Below, in pieces: positions 8,607 through 17,910 of a DNA stretch of 41,444 nucleotides (its first letter is position 1; each line of letters starts with the position of its first letter). The DNA lies in NCBI GenBank assembly GCA_944386755.1, contig CALXCF010000015.1, positions 1-41,444 on the forward strand. The letters run 5' to 3'. A model generated the notes under the pieces. It was not told the origin of the DNA and ran no database searches. It was given only the letters and a program-made list of their open reading frames with translations. This DNA is from an uncultured Clostridia bacterium (GTDB lineage Bacteria > Bacillota > Clostridia > TANB77 > CAG-508). The position numbers were made by a program, and so were the translations under genes.

Positions 8607-9488
8607 TTACAACAATTTAGTAATTTTAACTTTATCTTTTCTAATTTTATTCATAATGTTTTCAATTGGTTGTTGTTTATAGATATAAGCCTCATAAATA
8701 TTTTTCTTATAATATATGTTTTCTTTATCAAAATCAAATTCTTCTAAATTTTCATATTTTATTTCATAATCATTATAAATTTTACCTTCAAATCTTTTTT
8801 GATTAATTTTTATATTTCCTCTTATATTGATTATGCTTGCTTTTTCAGCAATTCTATATTTGTTAATTAATTCATTGGGAAAATCTACATTTAATATTAT
8901 ATCTGATTTTGTTAAACTTTTTTTCTTATTGTTATTTACTGTAATCATTATTCCATACTCTTCTAAAATTTGCTCTTCTAATTTCTTGAATTTTTCCATA
9001 TGATTAGTAACTATGTTTATGTTTTTATATTTTTTAATTATTTGATTTATGATTTCTAAAATAATTTCATCTAAATCATTTACTAATATGGATATTTTTA
9101 TCTTTTCTGATGTAATATTGTTTTTCTTGACAACGTAGTTTATTGCATCAAATGCTAGAACTTTAAAAAGCCATCTTCCATCACTTATTTCAAATCCATA
9201 TGTATATAATTGATTACAAAAAATTTCTTTTCCTTGCATTTCCTTGCTCAAAATTACTTTTTTGCAATGGGTTTTATCTAAAATTTTCTTTGTTTTTTTA
9301 GCAATTAGCATTTCTTGTTTTGTAATCTTTTTTTCTAATTCTGAGTCTTTTTTTCTTATTTCCTTTTGGTTGTTTTTTTCCTCTGTCTCTAAAAACATTG
9401 GTAATATTATTTTATCTTTTTCTAATTTTGGAATTAATAATAATTGAGATAATATTTTAGGCTTGTCAGTTTCTTGGATAAAATACAC
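8607..9488 (-). CDS. Uncharacterised clostridial protein after truB
   Basis: 293 aa, Lys/Glu/Ile-rich, not recognised as a named family. There is no signal peptide or membrane segment, so it is probably cytoplasmic. The middle (about 100-215) looks like an alpha/beta Rossmann-type fold, with predicted strands such as KISILVNDL, NINIVTN and SDIILNVDF separated by helices. It therefore could be a degenerate nucleotide-binding domain, but I see no glycine-rich loop or catalytic motif. I prefer GTG at 9488, 9-10 nt after GAGGAG, over GTG at 9497, which overlaps the site. It is the last gene of the infB/truB cluster. The ribosome binding site lies inside a hairpin (9493-9533). Confidence 0.75.
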   Translation of the reverse strand: MYFIQETDKPKILSQLLLIPKLEKDKIILPMFLETEEKNNQKEIRKKDSELEKKITKQEMLIAKKTKKILDKTHCKKVILSKEMQGKEIFCNQLYTYGFEISDGRWLFKVLAFDAINYVVKKNNITSEKIKISILVNDLDEIILEIINQIIKKYKNINIVTNHMEKFKKLEEQILEEYGIMITVNNNKKKSLTKSDIILNVDFPNELINKYRIAEKASIINIRGNIKINQKRFEGKIYNDYEIKYENLEEFDFDKENIYYKKNIYEAYIYKQQPIENIMNKIRKDKVKITKLL

Positions 9489-9492
9489 TAAA

Positions 9493-9533
9493 ATCACTCC
9501 TCATATACTTTTATTCAAATATATGTGAGTGAT
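9493..9533 (-). promoter_or_regulatory. Hairpin overlapping the ribosome binding site of the 8607-9488 gene
   Basis: ATCACTC (minus strand, 9527-9533) pairs with GAGTGAT (9493-9499); an inner CATATA/TATATG pairing closes a 12-nt loop. The 3' arm contains the GAGGAG site and is followed by TTTTA. It could be a weak terminator after truB or a translation-gating hairpin. Confidence 0.45.
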
Positions 9534-9566
9534 TTTCATTATATTACTATTTAGTTTTTTTATGCT

Positions 9567-10446
9567 TTAGATTATAATATCTCTTTTTAATAGATTGTCT
9601 TTTATAATTCCTATTCCAATAAAATTTTTATTGCTATATATTTTATATATTCCATCAGGTTTGTTTTGTGTTAACTTTACGCCATTTAAAAATAATTCTA
9701 GTTTTTTATCATTTAATTCAATATTTTCCTTTTCTTTGAATAATTGTTCTATTGTAATTAAGTTTTTGTTAATACTGTTTTTTAATTCCTTTTCTTCTTG
9801 ATTTTGCAGTTCTTCGATTGTAATAGAATTTGATATATTAAATTGCCCTACTTGTGTCCTATTTAAATTTAACATATATCCGGACTGTTCCTATTTTTTT
9901 TGCTATATCTTCACATAGACTTCTTATATATGTACCTTTAGAGCAACTAACTTCAAAACTTATAACCTTATTTGCTTTATCAACATTTTTTAATTCTATT
10001 TTATATATTTCAATATTTCTTGGCTCTATTTCAATTTTTTCACCTTTTCTTGCATATTCATATAGTTTTTTTCCTTTTACTTTTATTGCTGAATACATGG
10101 GTGGTATTTGTTTTTGTTTTCCTTGAAATGAACTTAAAGCTTTTTTTATTGTTTCTTCTTTTAATGCTTCTTCTGGCACTTCTTTTTCTTCTATTATTTT
10201 TCCTTCACTATCTGCTGTCTCTGTTTTTATTCCTAATTTTAGTTCTACTTGATATGTTTTGTCATGGTTCATTAGGTATTTTGAGCATAGTGTTCCTTTT
10301 CCTATTAATATTGGTAATACTCCTGTTGCTAGTGGGTCTAATGTTCCTGTGTGCCCAACTTTTTTGCCTGTTATTTTTTTTATTTTATATACTATATCAT
10401 GTGAGGTATAGTTTTTTGGTTTGTTTATTATTATTATTCCATCCAT
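9567..10446 (-). pseudogene. truB: tRNA pseudouridine synthase B, split by a +1 frameshift
   Basis: TruB makes pseudouridine 55 in the T-loop of tRNAs. The N-terminal piece (10446 to 9859) has the family start GIIIINKPKNYTSHDIV and the catalytic Asp37 in GHTGTLDPLATG, then CSKGTYIRSLCEDIAKKIGTV. It then runs out of frame. The C-terminal piece (to stop at 9567) continues in another frame with LNLNRTQVGQFNISNSITIE, the normal TruB continuation, and the small C-terminal PUA-like region. Removing one C of the CC at 9880-9881 restores GTVGYMLNLNRTQVG and a 292-aa protein of normal length. The overlap is exact, so this is one gene with a single-base insertion: a real mutation or a sequencing/assembly error. 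The active site lies before the shift. Confidence 0.9.
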
Positions 10447-10450
10447 TGTT

Positions 10451-11404
10451 CTATTTTAAAGCTTTCCTTACTTCTTTTATCAATTTTTCTTTTACTTGTT
10501 CCACATTTCCTTGTATTAAAGCACCTGCAGCTCTTGGGTGGCCTCCACCACCAAATAAGAAACAAATATCAGATACATTAACTTTATTTCCTGAACGCAT
10601 AGAAATTTTATATGCATCTTCATTTTCCTTTTGCCTAATAAATATTGAAACTTCTACACCTTCTATGTCTCTGCCAATTTCAACTAATCCTTCATGGTCT
10701 CCAGGCTCTGCTCCTACTTCTTCTTCATCTTTTTTATCCATGTATGTGAAGGTAACTTTGCCATCTTCTAAAATTTCCATTCTATCCATAACTCTTTTAG
10801 ATAATTCAAAATTTGCTCTTGTCTTAGTATTTAATGTTCTTTTATATATATCTGGCACATCTACACCTAATCTAATCAAGTCTGCTGTAAATTCAAAAGT
10901 TTCTGGTGTTATTCCTACATGTCTGAATCCTCCTGTATCGGTTATAATTCCAGTCATTAGGCATGTTCCAATATCTTTTGTTATATCAATTTCATAGTAT
11001 TTTACCATTCCAGCTATAACTTCACAACATGCTGGTGATACTGGATTAACATAGTTTAAATCTCCATACATTGTATTGCTTCCATGGTGGTCTATAACTA
11101 TTGTTGATTTTGCATTTTCAAAATATTCTTTTTTTGCCATTCTTTTAAAAGTTGCACAATCTACTGATATTGCTAAATCATAGTTTTTTATTTCAGAGTC
11201 TATCATTATTTCTTCTGCTGATGGTAAAAAATTGAATAATCTTGAATATTCTGGTATTATTACATCTGCTTTTTTTTCTAGTTTTTCTAAGATTAATTTC
11301 ATCGCTAAACTGCTTCCTACTGCATCTCCATCTGGTGATTCATGTGTTAATATTACTATTTTTTCTGCTTTTTGTATTTGTTTTAATATTTCATCTAGAG
11401 TCAT
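10451..11404 (-). CDS. nrnA: Bifunctional oligoribonuclease / pAp phosphatase (DHH family)
   Basis: 317-aa DHH/DHHA1 phosphoesterase that degrades nano-RNAs and dephosphorylates 3'-phosphoadenosine 5'-phosphate. Motif I is THESPDGDAVGSS with D25-G-D27; motif II has VDC (81-83); motif III is VIDHHGSN with D105-H106-H107. The C-terminal DHHA1 substrate loop GGGGHPRAAGA lies near 285-293. ATG at 11404 with AGGAAAGG upstream. It lies 4 nt before truB and after rbfA in the usual Firmicutes order; the rbfA-nrnA gap carries a large palindromic element. Confidence 0.95.
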   Translation of the reverse strand: MTLDEILKQIQKAEKIVILTHESPDGDAVGSSLAMKLILEKLEKKADVIIPEYSRLFNFLPSAEEIMIDSEIKNYDLAISVDCATFKRMAKKEYFENAKSTIVIDHHGSNTMYGDLNYVNPVSPACCEVIAGMVKYYEIDITKDIGTCLMTGIITDTGGFRHVGITPETFEFTADLIRLGVDVPDIYKRTLNTKTRANFELSKRVMDRMEILEDGKVTFTYMDKKDEEEVGAEPGDHEGLVEIGRDIEGVEVSIFIRQKENEDAYKISMRSGNKVNVSDICFLFGGGGHPRAAGALIQGNVEQVKEKLIKEVRKALK

Positions 11405-11440
11405 ATTTTCAACTTTCCTTTCCTAAGACTACTATATCTG

Positions 11441-11562
11441 GTTGGAAAAGAATTAAATTTTGGCTAGGAAAACGAATTTGAAATTTATGAGACGTACTTT
11501 TTGTACGTTGATTAAATTTCAAATGAAGTTTGACAACGCCAAAATTGTAATTATTTTTCAAC
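11441..11562 (-). mobile_element. MITE/REP-like palindromic intergenic element, copy 1
   Basis: 122 bp with imperfect terminal inverted repeats (GTTGGAAAAGAATTA... and its complement ending in TTTTTCAAC, about 24 bp each). Inside is a nested stem, TTTGAAATTTA against TAAATTTCAAA, and a perfect ACGTAC-TTTTT-GTACGT hairpin. The same sequence recurs at 23241-23369. Both lie in the same orientation directly after a stop codon within an operon. It has no coding capacity. Confidence 0.8.
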
Positions 11563-11571
11563 CAACTCTCC

Positions 11572-11931
11572 TTAATCTTCTTTTTTAGGCAGTATCTCCT
11601 TCAAAATACTATCAATTCTTGCACCATATTCGATTGAGTCATCTAACTCAAATATTAATTCTGGTGTATTTCTCAAATTTACACTTCTTGCTAATTCGCT
11701 TCTAATAAAACCTGAAGATTTTTTTAATCCTGCTAAAGTGTCTTTAATATTTTTTGAATTTAGTATACTTACATATACTTTTGCATATTTCAAATCATTA
11801 GTTACCTTTACTTTTGTCACACTAATTAATCCTGTAACGTTTGGATTTTTTAGCTTATAACTAATTATATTACTAATTTCCTTTCTATATTCTTCGTCTA
11901 TACGTCCTAGACGTGTTTGATTTTCAGGCAT
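11572..11931 (-). CDS. rbfA: Ribosome-binding factor A
   Basis: 119-aa KH-fold factor that binds the 30S subunit and helps 16S rRNA 5' end maturation and cold adaptation. Family features are RLGRIDEEYRKEISNIISYKLKNP near the N-terminus, VTKVKVTNDLKYAKVYVSIL in the core, and RSELARSVNLRNTPELIFELDDSIEYGARI near the C-terminus. ATG at 11931 follows AGGAGG by 6 nt. It lies downstream of infB (two small unknown genes intervene) and upstream of nrnA, the canonical position. Confidence 0.96.
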   Translation of the reverse strand: MPENQTRLGRIDEEYRKEISNIISYKLKNPNVTGLISVTKVKVTNDLKYAKVYVSILNSKNIKDTLAGLKKSSGFIRSELARSVNLRNTPELIFELDDSIEYGARIDSILKEILPKKED

Positions 11932-11962
11932 TTTCTAACCTCCTAACTAATTATACAGATTA

Positions 11963-12238
11963 TTATCTTTCATAAAATTTATCATTATCTATAACAGATG
12001 GATGCCTTTTTGGTCCCAATTCCCTCTTCATTACTCTTTCTTCATATTTTTGGTTATTTGGTGATTCTATAACAATAGCTTTTTTATCAACTTCTTGTGA
12101 TAATCTTGCTGTTTCTTCAAGGCTTAATTGTTGTTTTTTACTATTATTACAATTAGAACTTTCTTTTAATCTCTTATAAAATTCTGCTCTTCTTACATGT
12201 TTTGGTGGAACTGTTGCTTCTTCATTATTTTTTTTCAT
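11963..12238 (-). CDS. Hypothetical basic protein in the infB-rbfA gap
   Basis: 91 aa, rich in Lys, Arg, Glu and Asn; no signal peptide, membrane helix or recognised domain. ATG at 12238 with AAGGATG about 8 nt upstream. The sequence starts MKKNNEEATVPPKHVRRAEF and has an SQEVDKKAIVIESPN segment. It is probably cytoplasmic and partly disordered. It lies 31 nt upstream of rbfA and 22 nt downstream of a second basic ORF, so it is co-transcribed with translation genes. A ribosome- or RNA-associated role is only an inference from charge and position. Confidence 0.65.
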   Translation of the reverse strand: MKKNNEEATVPPKHVRRAEFYKRLKESSNCNNSKKQQLSLEETARLSQEVDKKAIVIESPNNQKYEERVMKRELGPKRHPSVIDNDKFYER

Positions 12239-12260
12239 TTCAACACATCCTTTTTTTATA

Positions 12261-12596
12261 TTAAAAATCTCTTTCGTTTTCTTGTTGTTGTAATTTTAAA
12301 CCTATCTCATAGCTAAGCATGGATTGTTTAGCACTTTCTATCGATTTTATATCTCCAACATTAAGACTTTCTATATATCTTTCTCGCAATTCTCGTCTAT
12401 TTTGTATTATTTTGTTTTCTTTTTCTGCTATTTTTCTTTCTTTTTGATTAATCTCTCTAATATTTCTTTTTAGCATTTTTCTTTCATGTCTTGTTTTAAA
12501 ATAATTTTGGCTTTTCATTTCTTTCAACTTCTTCTTACCATTCCTTTTCTTTCTTTTTTCTATGGCTTTTTTATTTTTTTGTAAATAACCTCTCAA
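12261..12596 (-). CDS. Hypothetical highly basic coiled-coil protein downstream of infB
   Basis: 111 aa, not recognised. The first half is extremely Lys/Arg-rich (LQKNKKAIEKRKKRNGKKKL), followed by a long helix of alternating charges (residues ~40-75) likely to form a coiled coil, and a short C-terminal part with SIESAKQSMLSYEIGLKLQQ. The best start is TTG at 12596, 7 nt after GAGGAAG. Such composition suits an RNA- or ribosome-bound protein, but there is no family evidence. Its 3' end is followed after 22 nt by the 91-aa ORF. Confidence 0.6.
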   Translation of the reverse strand: MRGYLQKNKKAIEKRKKRNGKKKLKEMKSQNYFKTRHERKMLKRNIREINQKERKIAEKENKIIQNRRELRERYIESLNVGDIKSIESAKQSMLSYEIGLKLQQQENERDF

Positions 12597-12636
12597 TTTA
12601 AACTTCCTCTTTTTTTCTTTTAATAATACTCTATTA

Positions 12637-12690
12637 AGGTCCGTCCCTAAATCCCTAATTTCAGGGATTTAGAGGTCCGTCCCCTAATCC
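12637..12690 (-). terminator. GGGAC-type hairpin after infB
   Basis: A perfect 10-bp stem, CTAAATCCCT/AGGGATTTAG (12647-12656 and 12663-12672), flanked by two direct repeats of GGGACGGACC, immediately downstream of the infB stop. Related in sequence to the other GGGAC/GTCCC elements in the window. A partial terminator or mRNA processing site inside the operon is plausible. Confidence 0.5.
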
Positions 12691-12692
12691 CT

Positions 12693-15641
12693 TTATCTTT
12701 TTATTTCTTCCATGATGTACACTTCTATAATGTCTCCTTCTTTAATGTCGTTGTAGTTTTCTATTTGAATTCCACATTCAAATCCTTTTGTTACTTCTTT
12801 TACATCATCTTTAAATCTTCTTAATGTTGCTAAGTGTCCATCATGTATTACAACATTATCACGTATTACTCTTACTCCGGCATTTCTTTCTACTTTACCA
12901 TTTAATACATATGCTCCTGCAATAGTTCCTACATTTGATATTTTGAATGTTTGTCTTACTTCTGCATTTCCAATTACTTTTTCTTCATATTTTGGATCTA
13001 ACATTCCTTTCATGGCTGCTTCTACATCTTCTATTGCTTGATAAATAATTGAGTATTGTTTTATTTCTACTTCATCTTTTTCTGCCATTTCTTTTGCCAT
13101 ATTGTCTGGTCTTACATTGAATGCTATTATTATTGCATTTGATACTTTTGCAAGTGTAACATCTGATTGGTTTACTCCTCCAACTGCTGCGTGGATTACT
13201 TTTACTTTTACTTCTTCATTTTCTAATTTTTCTAATGATTGTTTTACTGCTTCAACAGATCCTTGTACATCTGCTTTTACAATTAGGTTTAATACTTTTA
13301 GTTCTCCTTCTTCCATTTTGCTAAATAAGTTATCTAATGTTACTTTTGATGCACTATTTATTGCTTTTTCTCTCGCTTGACGTTTTCTTCTTTCAATTAG
13401 ATGTTTTGCCATTTTTTCATTTTTAACTTCATAGAATGTATCTCCTGCTTCTGGTACTTCTGTTAATCCCATTATTTCTACTGGGGTTGATGGTCCAGCC
13501 GCTTTTACACTTCTACCTTTGTCATCCTTCATTGCTCTTATTCTTCCTATTGAAGAACCTACAACTATTGTATCTCCTACATCTAGTGTTCCTCTTTGCA
13601 CTAACATAGTTGCAATTGCACCTTTTGATTTGTCAAGTCTTGCCTCTATTACTGTTCCTTTTGCTTGTTTATTTGGGTTAGCTTTTAATTCTAATACATC
13701 TGCTTCTAAAAGTACCATTTCTAGTAATTGGTCTATGTTTTGATGTTGTTTCGCAGAGATTGGTACAAATATTGTATCTCCTCCCCATTCTTCTGGAACT
13801 AAGTCATATGCCATTAATTCTTGTTTTACTTTTTCTACATTGGCATCTGGTAAATCTATTTTGTTTATTGCAACAATTATTGGTATTCCAGCTGATTTTG
13901 CATGGTTTATAGCTTCAATTGTTTGTGGTTTTACTCCATCATTTGCAGCAACAACTAATATTGCGATATCTGTTATTTGAGCACCTCTTGCTCTCATTGC
14001 AGTAAATGCTTCATGTCCTGGTGTATCTAAAAATGTTATTAATCTATCATTTATTTTTACTTGGTATGCACCTATTGCTTGTGTAATTCCTCCAGCTTCT
14101 CCTTCAATTACATTTGTTTTTCTAACAGCATCTAAAAGTGAAGTTTTTCCATGGTCTACGTGTCCCATAACAACTATTACTGGTGGTCTTGGTTTTAAAT
14201 CTTCTTCTTTATCTTCTGAGTCGTCAAATAAGATGTCTTCTTCTGTTACAACTTCTTTTTTCTTTGCAGTAATTCCAAATTCTCCTGCAACTAAAAATGC
14301 TGTATCAAAGTCAACTTCTTGATTTATTGTTGCCATTATTCCATAACCTAATAGCTTTTTAATTACTTCTGCTGTTGTTTTTTTCATTTCAGCGGCTAAG
14401 TCTTTAACTGTAATTGTTTCTGGAATTTCAATTTCTGTTAATTGAAAGATTTTTTGCTTGTTACGTGGTTCTTGATTTTTATTATTTTTCTTCTTTCCAC
14501 GTCTTCCACGTTCTGTTGTTAGGTCATAATAGTCTAGCATTCCACCATCTTGTTCATCAAACATATTAGATAATCTATTTGTTTGTTTAAGGCTTTTTAA
14601 TTTTCCTTCATCAAAGTCATTGTGAGAGCTGTTTCTTCTATTTTTATTTTTCTTTGTATTTTTGTTTTCTTCAAATCTATTATTATTTTTTTGTTTGTCA
14701 ATTGATTTGTTATATTCTCTAGTTGGCTCTTTTTCTATAGTTTCAGTTGCCATTATATTTTTAATATTTTTCTCAATTCCTTTTTCGTCTAATGGTCTTC
14801 TTCCAAATCTCTCTCCATTATTATTTCTATTTTTATTAAATTTATTATTATTTCTATTGAAGTTATTATTATTTTGGTTATTGTTTTGGCCTCTATTTCT
14901 ATTGTTGTTATTTTTAAAATTATTTCTACCATTGTGGTCATCTTGGTTTCTTGTGTCATTGTTTCTCGTTTTTGTAATATTTGCATTACTATGGTCTTTA
15001 ACTATTTTTTCACCTGAAGAGACATTTGTTGATGTTTCTGTTTTTTCAACTTTTGCTTCTTGATCTACTTTTTTATCTATTTCTTCTTTAATTTTTGTTT
15101 CTTGTTTTACATCTTCTTTTATTTCTTCTTTTTTAGGTTCTTCTTTTTTTAGACCAAATAATTCACTTACAGTCATAGGTTTACTTGGTTTATTACGATA
15201 AACTATGTTATAATCTTTGTTTTGTTTTCTTTCTACAAATCCTATATTATTTCTGTTATTTTGTTTTTTTGTTTCTTCTTTTTTTGCTTCTGGCTCTTCA
15301 TTAATAATAACTTCTCTTCTTATTATGACTGGAGCTTTTTCTTCTTTCTTTGACTCTTTTTTTGTTTTTTCTGATTTTTCAGATTTCTTTTTTTCTTGTT
15401 TTTCTGAGTCTTTTTTAGTAGTTTCCTTTTTCTTGTCTGCCTTTTTTTCTTCTTGATTTTTATCTGCTTGTTTACTTGCCCCATTTTTAGATATTTCTTT
15501 TTCTATTTTATCTGCTTCGTCTTGTTCAACTCCACTCAAATGACTTTTTGCTTCAATATTTAATTTTTTAGCTACTTCTAGTACTTCTTTACTTGTTAAT
15601 CCTAATTTTTTTGCTATTTCGTGTATTTTTATCTTACCCAA
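12693..15641 (-). CDS. infB: Translation initiation factor IF-2
   Basis: GTPase that brings initiator fMet-tRNA to the 30S subunit and promotes subunit joining. It has an IF2-N helix domain at about 1-55 ([20 protein letters not shown]). A long low-complexity linker follows: a Lys/Glu-rich stretch, then an Asn/Arg-rich stretch. A second IF2-N domain ([20 protein letters not shown]) precedes the G domain with GHVDHGKTS (~492), DTPGHEAF and NKID, then domains II-IV. I prefer TTG at 15641 ([14 protein letters not shown], 982 aa), 6 nt after GGGGGTG; GTG at 15650 would sit inside that site. It overlaps ylxQ. The unusually Asn-rich linker is a composition feature, not a truncation. Confidence 0.96.
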   Translation of the reverse strand: MGKIKIHEIAKKLGLTSKEVLEVAKKLNIEAKSHLSGVEQDEADKIEKEISKNGASKQADKNQEEKKADKKKETTKKDSEKQEKKKSEKSEKTKKESKKEEKAPVIIRREVIINEEPEAKKEETKKQNNRNNIGFVERKQNKDYNIVYRNKPSKPMTVSELFGLKKEEPKKEEIKEDVKQETKIKEEIDKKVDQEAKVEKTETSTNVSSGEKIVKDHSNANITKTRNNDTRNQDDHNGRNNFKNNNNRNRGQNNNQNNNNFNRNNNKFNKNRNNNGERFGRRPLDEKGIEKNIKNIMATETIEKEPTREYNKSIDKQKNNNRFEENKNTKKNKNRRNSSHNDFDEGKLKSLKQTNRLSNMFDEQDGGMLDYYDLTTERGRRGKKKNNKNQEPRNKQKIFQLTEIEIPETITVKDLAAEMKKTTAEVIKKLLGYGIMATINQEVDFDTAFLVAGEFGITAKKKEVVTEEDILFDDSEDKEEDLKPRPPVIVVMGHVDHGKTSLLDAVRKTNVIEGEAGGITQAIGAYQVKINDRLITFLDTPGHEAFTAMRARGAQITDIAILVVAANDGVKPQTIEAINHAKSAGIPIIVAINKIDLPDANVEKVKQELMAYDLVPEEWGGDTIFVPISAKQHQNIDQLLEMVLLEADVLELKANPNKQAKGTVIEARLDKSKGAIATMLVQRGTLDVGDTIVVGSSIGRIRAMKDDKGRSVKAAGPSTPVEIMGLTEVPEAGDTFYEVKNEKMAKHLIERRKRQAREKAINSASKVTLDNLFSKMEEGELKVLNLIVKADVQGSVEAVKQSLEKLENEEVKVKVIHAAVGGVNQSDVTLAKVSNAIIIAFNVRPDNMAKEMAEKDEVEIKQYSIIYQAIEDVEAAMKGMLDPKYEEKVIGNAEVRQTFKISNVGTIAGAYVLNGKVERNAGVRVIRDNVVIHDGHLATLRRFKDDVKEVTKGFECGIQIENYNDIKEGDIIEVYIMEEIKR

Positions 15642-15954
15642 TAGCTTCACCCCCGTTATTTATTTTTTGTATCTCCTTTGCTAAATTGATATCTTCAATT
15701 CCTAAAATTGCTTTATTATTTTTTCCTATTGCTTTACTTAAATCTTCAATTGTTTGTGTTATAATTATAGGTATGTTATATTTCTCACTAATTTTTTGGA
15801 ATTTTTCTTTTGTCCTTATTGATGAGTCTTGTGCTAGAATAATTAAATACACGTTTCTTTTTTGTGTCTCTAATTCTACACTATCTGCTCCATATGATAC
15901 TTTTCTAGCTCTTGCAGCTAAACCTATTAAACCTAATATTTTATTATTTTTCAA
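15634..15954 (-). CDS. ylxQ: L7Ae-family ribosome/RNA-binding protein YlxQ
   Basis: 106-aa L7Ae/L30e/Gadd45-fold RNA-binding protein. Typical features are [18 protein letters not shown] near the N-terminus and [17 protein letters not shown] in the middle. The fold recognises kink-turn RNA; the exact bacterial role of YlxQ is not settled. TTG start at 15954, 8 nt after AGAGGTG. It overlaps ylxR by 11 nt and infB by 8, indicating translational coupling in the nusA-infB operon. Confidence 0.92.
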   Translation of the reverse strand: MKNNKILGLIGLAARARKVSYGADSVELETQKRNVYLIILAQDSSIRTKEKFQKISEKYNIPIIITQTIEDLSKAIGKNNKAILGIEDINLAKEIQKINNGGEAIG

Positions 15955-16204
15955 GCATTACACCTCTTAATCTTTCATAGATTTCATCTGGTATTTTTTG
16001 TTCAAATACTTTTTCAATTCTTTTATTTTTTATTGCTTTTTCAAGACAAGTTATACTATCACAAATATATGCACCTCGTCCTTCTAATTTACCAGTTTTA
16101 TCTATATTTATTTCATTTTGTTTGTTTTTTACGATTCTTATTAAATCTTTTTTGTCTTTTTTCTCATTACATCCCATACATGTTCTTTGAGGTTGTTTCT
16201 TCAT
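15944..16204 (-). CDS. ylxR: YlxR / RnpM family RNA-binding protein (DUF448)
   Basis: 86 aa. The family pattern RTCMGCNEKKDKKDLIRIV (C9, C12) and the core GRGAYIC followed by a second cysteine pair are intact. YlxR (renamed RnpM in B. subtilis) binds and modulates RNase P RNA; older work links it to transcription control. ATG at 16204 follows AGGAGGG. It sits between nusA and ylxQ, as in other Firmicutes. I infer the same role from sequence and synteny. Confidence 0.93.
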   Translation of the reverse strand: MKKQPQRTCMGCNEKKDKKDLIRIVKNKQNEINIDKTGKLEGRGAYICDSITCLEKAIKNKRIEKVFEQKIPDEIYERLRGVMLEK

Positions 16205-16240
16205 TTTGTGCCCTCCTTTTATTTTTATGTATAGATTTTA

Positions 16241-17392
16241 TTATTCTTCATTTTCTTCTTTGTTATTTTCTTCAATCTCGCTACTTTCGTTAACTTCTTC
16301 AGTTTTTTCTGTTTCATTTTGTGCATTCATTAACATCTCTCTAAATTGTGTTTCTGATTTAATATCTATTTTCCAATTAGTTAATTTTGCAGCTAATCTT
16401 GCATTTTGTCCAGATTTTCCAATAGCTAATGATAATTGGTCATCTGGAACTATTACTTGTGCAAATTTCTCTTCTTGTTTTATATCAACAGCTAGTATTT
16501 TTGCAGGTAATAAACTTGATGCAATATATATTGATGGATCTTCATTCCATTCAATAACATCTATTTTTTCTCCATTTAATTCATTTATTACATTTTGAAT
16601 TCTTACACCTTTTTGTCCAACACATGAACCTACTGGATCTATATTAGGATCTGGTGAATATACAGCAACTTTACTCCTGTAACCTGGATCTCTTGATACA
16701 CTTTTTATTTCTATTACTCCTTCATAAATTTCAGGTATTTCAAATTCTAGTAATTTACGTACAAAATCTGGATGGCTTCTTGACACTATTACTTGTGGTG
16801 CACCTTTTGAACCTTTTTCTACATCTAATACATATCCTTTTATTTTATCATTTACTCTGTAATGTTCTGTTGGTATTTGTTCTTTTGATGGCATAACTCC
16901 CTCAAGTTTTCCTAAATCCATTACAACTATGTTTCTATCTGCTTTTTGGATTAATCCTGTAACAATTTCACCTTTTCTATCATTATATTCATTAAATATA
17001 ATTTCTCTTTCTAATTCTCTTAGTTTTTGAATTATTACTTGTTTTGCTGTTTGAGCAGCAATTCTACCAAAATTTCTTGGTACTATTTCAATTTCTACTG
17101 TTTCTCCTTCTGATATATCAGGATTTATTTTTTTAGCTTCTTCCATAGAAATTTGTGTTTCAGTATTTTCTACTTTTTCTACTGCTTCTTTTATTGAATA
17201 TACATGTGTTGCTCCTGTTTTTTTGTCCATTTCTACTCTTACATTTTCTAAAGAATCAAAGTTTCTTTTATATGCTGTAACTAATGCTGTTTCTATTGAT
17301 TCTAATAAGTATTCCTTTTTTATTCCTTTCTCTTTTTCTAAATCTTCTAGTGCAATAATTAGTTCTTTATTATCTATTGCTGGCTCTTTCAT
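16241..17392 (-). CDS. nusA: Transcription termination/antitermination factor NusA
   Basis: 383 aa. N-terminal RNA polymerase-binding domain (about 1-125, with LEKEKGIKKEYLLESIETALVTAYK), an S1 domain (about 130-200, KGEIVTGLIQKADRNIVVMDLG), then KH1 and KH2 (PDPNIDPVGSCVGQKGVRIQ and DDQLSLAIGKSGQNARLA). An acidic tail of Glu/Asn (about 358-383) follows; the proteobacterial AR repeats are absent, as expected in Firmicutes. NusA stimulates pausing and intrinsic termination. ATG at 17392 with GGAATG/AGG upstream; 31 nt after rimP. Confidence 0.97.
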   Translation of the reverse strand: MKEPAIDNKELIIALEDLEKEKGIKKEYLLESIETALVTAYKRNFDSLENVRVEMDKKTGATHVYSIKEAVEKVENTETQISMEEAKKINPDISEGETVEIEIVPRNFGRIAAQTAKQVIIQKLRELEREIIFNEYNDRKGEIVTGLIQKADRNIVVMDLGKLEGVMPSKEQIPTEHYRVNDKIKGYVLDVEKGSKGAPQVIVSRSHPDFVRKLLEFEIPEIYEGVIEIKSVSRDPGYRSKVAVYSPDPNIDPVGSCVGQKGVRIQNVINELNGEKIDVIEWNEDPSIYIASSLLPAKILAVDIKQEEKFAQVIVPDDQLSLAIGKSGQNARLAAKLTNWKIDIKSETQFREMLMNAQNETEKTEEVNESSEIEENNKEENEE

Positions 17393-17423
17393 TTTCCTAT
17401 CATTCCTTTCTTTTATTTATATT

Positions 17424-17873
17424 TTACCAATTATATACTGTTTTTATTTGAGCTATATTTTTACGTTCAATTGGCTCTTCATTCTCCAATATAATTTCAT
17501 CCTCATTGAAATCCTTTAATATTCCTTGATATTCTTTTTGTCCTTGAATATCTTTTCTAAAAAGTTTTATATGTACTTCTTTTCCGATATTTTGTTTTAG
17601 GTGTTTATCTTTCCTTAATATTCTTTCAATTCCAGGTGAAGATACCTCTAAAAAATATTGGTCTTTTATGTAATCAGCTTTATCTAATAAATCATTTATC
17701 ACGTCATTTACTTTTTCACAATCTTTTAAGTCAATTCCATCTGGTTTGTCTATAAAGATTCGTAAAAAAAAGTTTTTTCCTTCTTTTGCATATTCCACAT
17801 CATATAAGTCATATCCATTTTTTTGAATTTCATCTTTCAAAAGATTTTCTACTTTTTCTTCAATATTTGCCAA
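17424..17873 (-). CDS. rimP: Ribosome maturation factor RimP
   Basis: 149 aa, needed for 30S maturation. It has an N-terminal alpha/beta domain with YDLYDVEYAKEGKNFFLRIFID, the conserved segment YFLEVSSPGIERIL around residues 77-90, and an Sm-like C-terminal domain. The start is TTG at 17873 with AAAGGAG 7 nt upstream. First gene of the nusA-infB operon; its promoter and a hairpin-bearing leader lie upstream. Confidence 0.96.
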   Translation of the reverse strand: MANIEEKVENLLKDEIQKNGYDLYDVEYAKEGKNFFLRIFIDKPDGIDLKDCEKVNDVINDLLDKADYIKDQYFLEVSSPGIERILRKDKHLKQNIGKEVHIKLFRKDIQGQKEYQGILKDFNEDEIILENEEPIERKNIAQIKTVYNW

Positions 17874-17910
17874 TGTATGCTCCTTTCTGTTTTTGGTTTT
17901 TAAACTGACT

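Noticed and set aside
9567..9875. Independent 102-aa gene
   Set aside because: Its sequence is the C-terminal part of TruB and joins the upstream frame after a one-base correction.
14789..14986. 65-aa Ile/Thr-rich minus-strand ORF
   Set aside because: Shadow of the Asn-rich linker of IF-2 in another frame.
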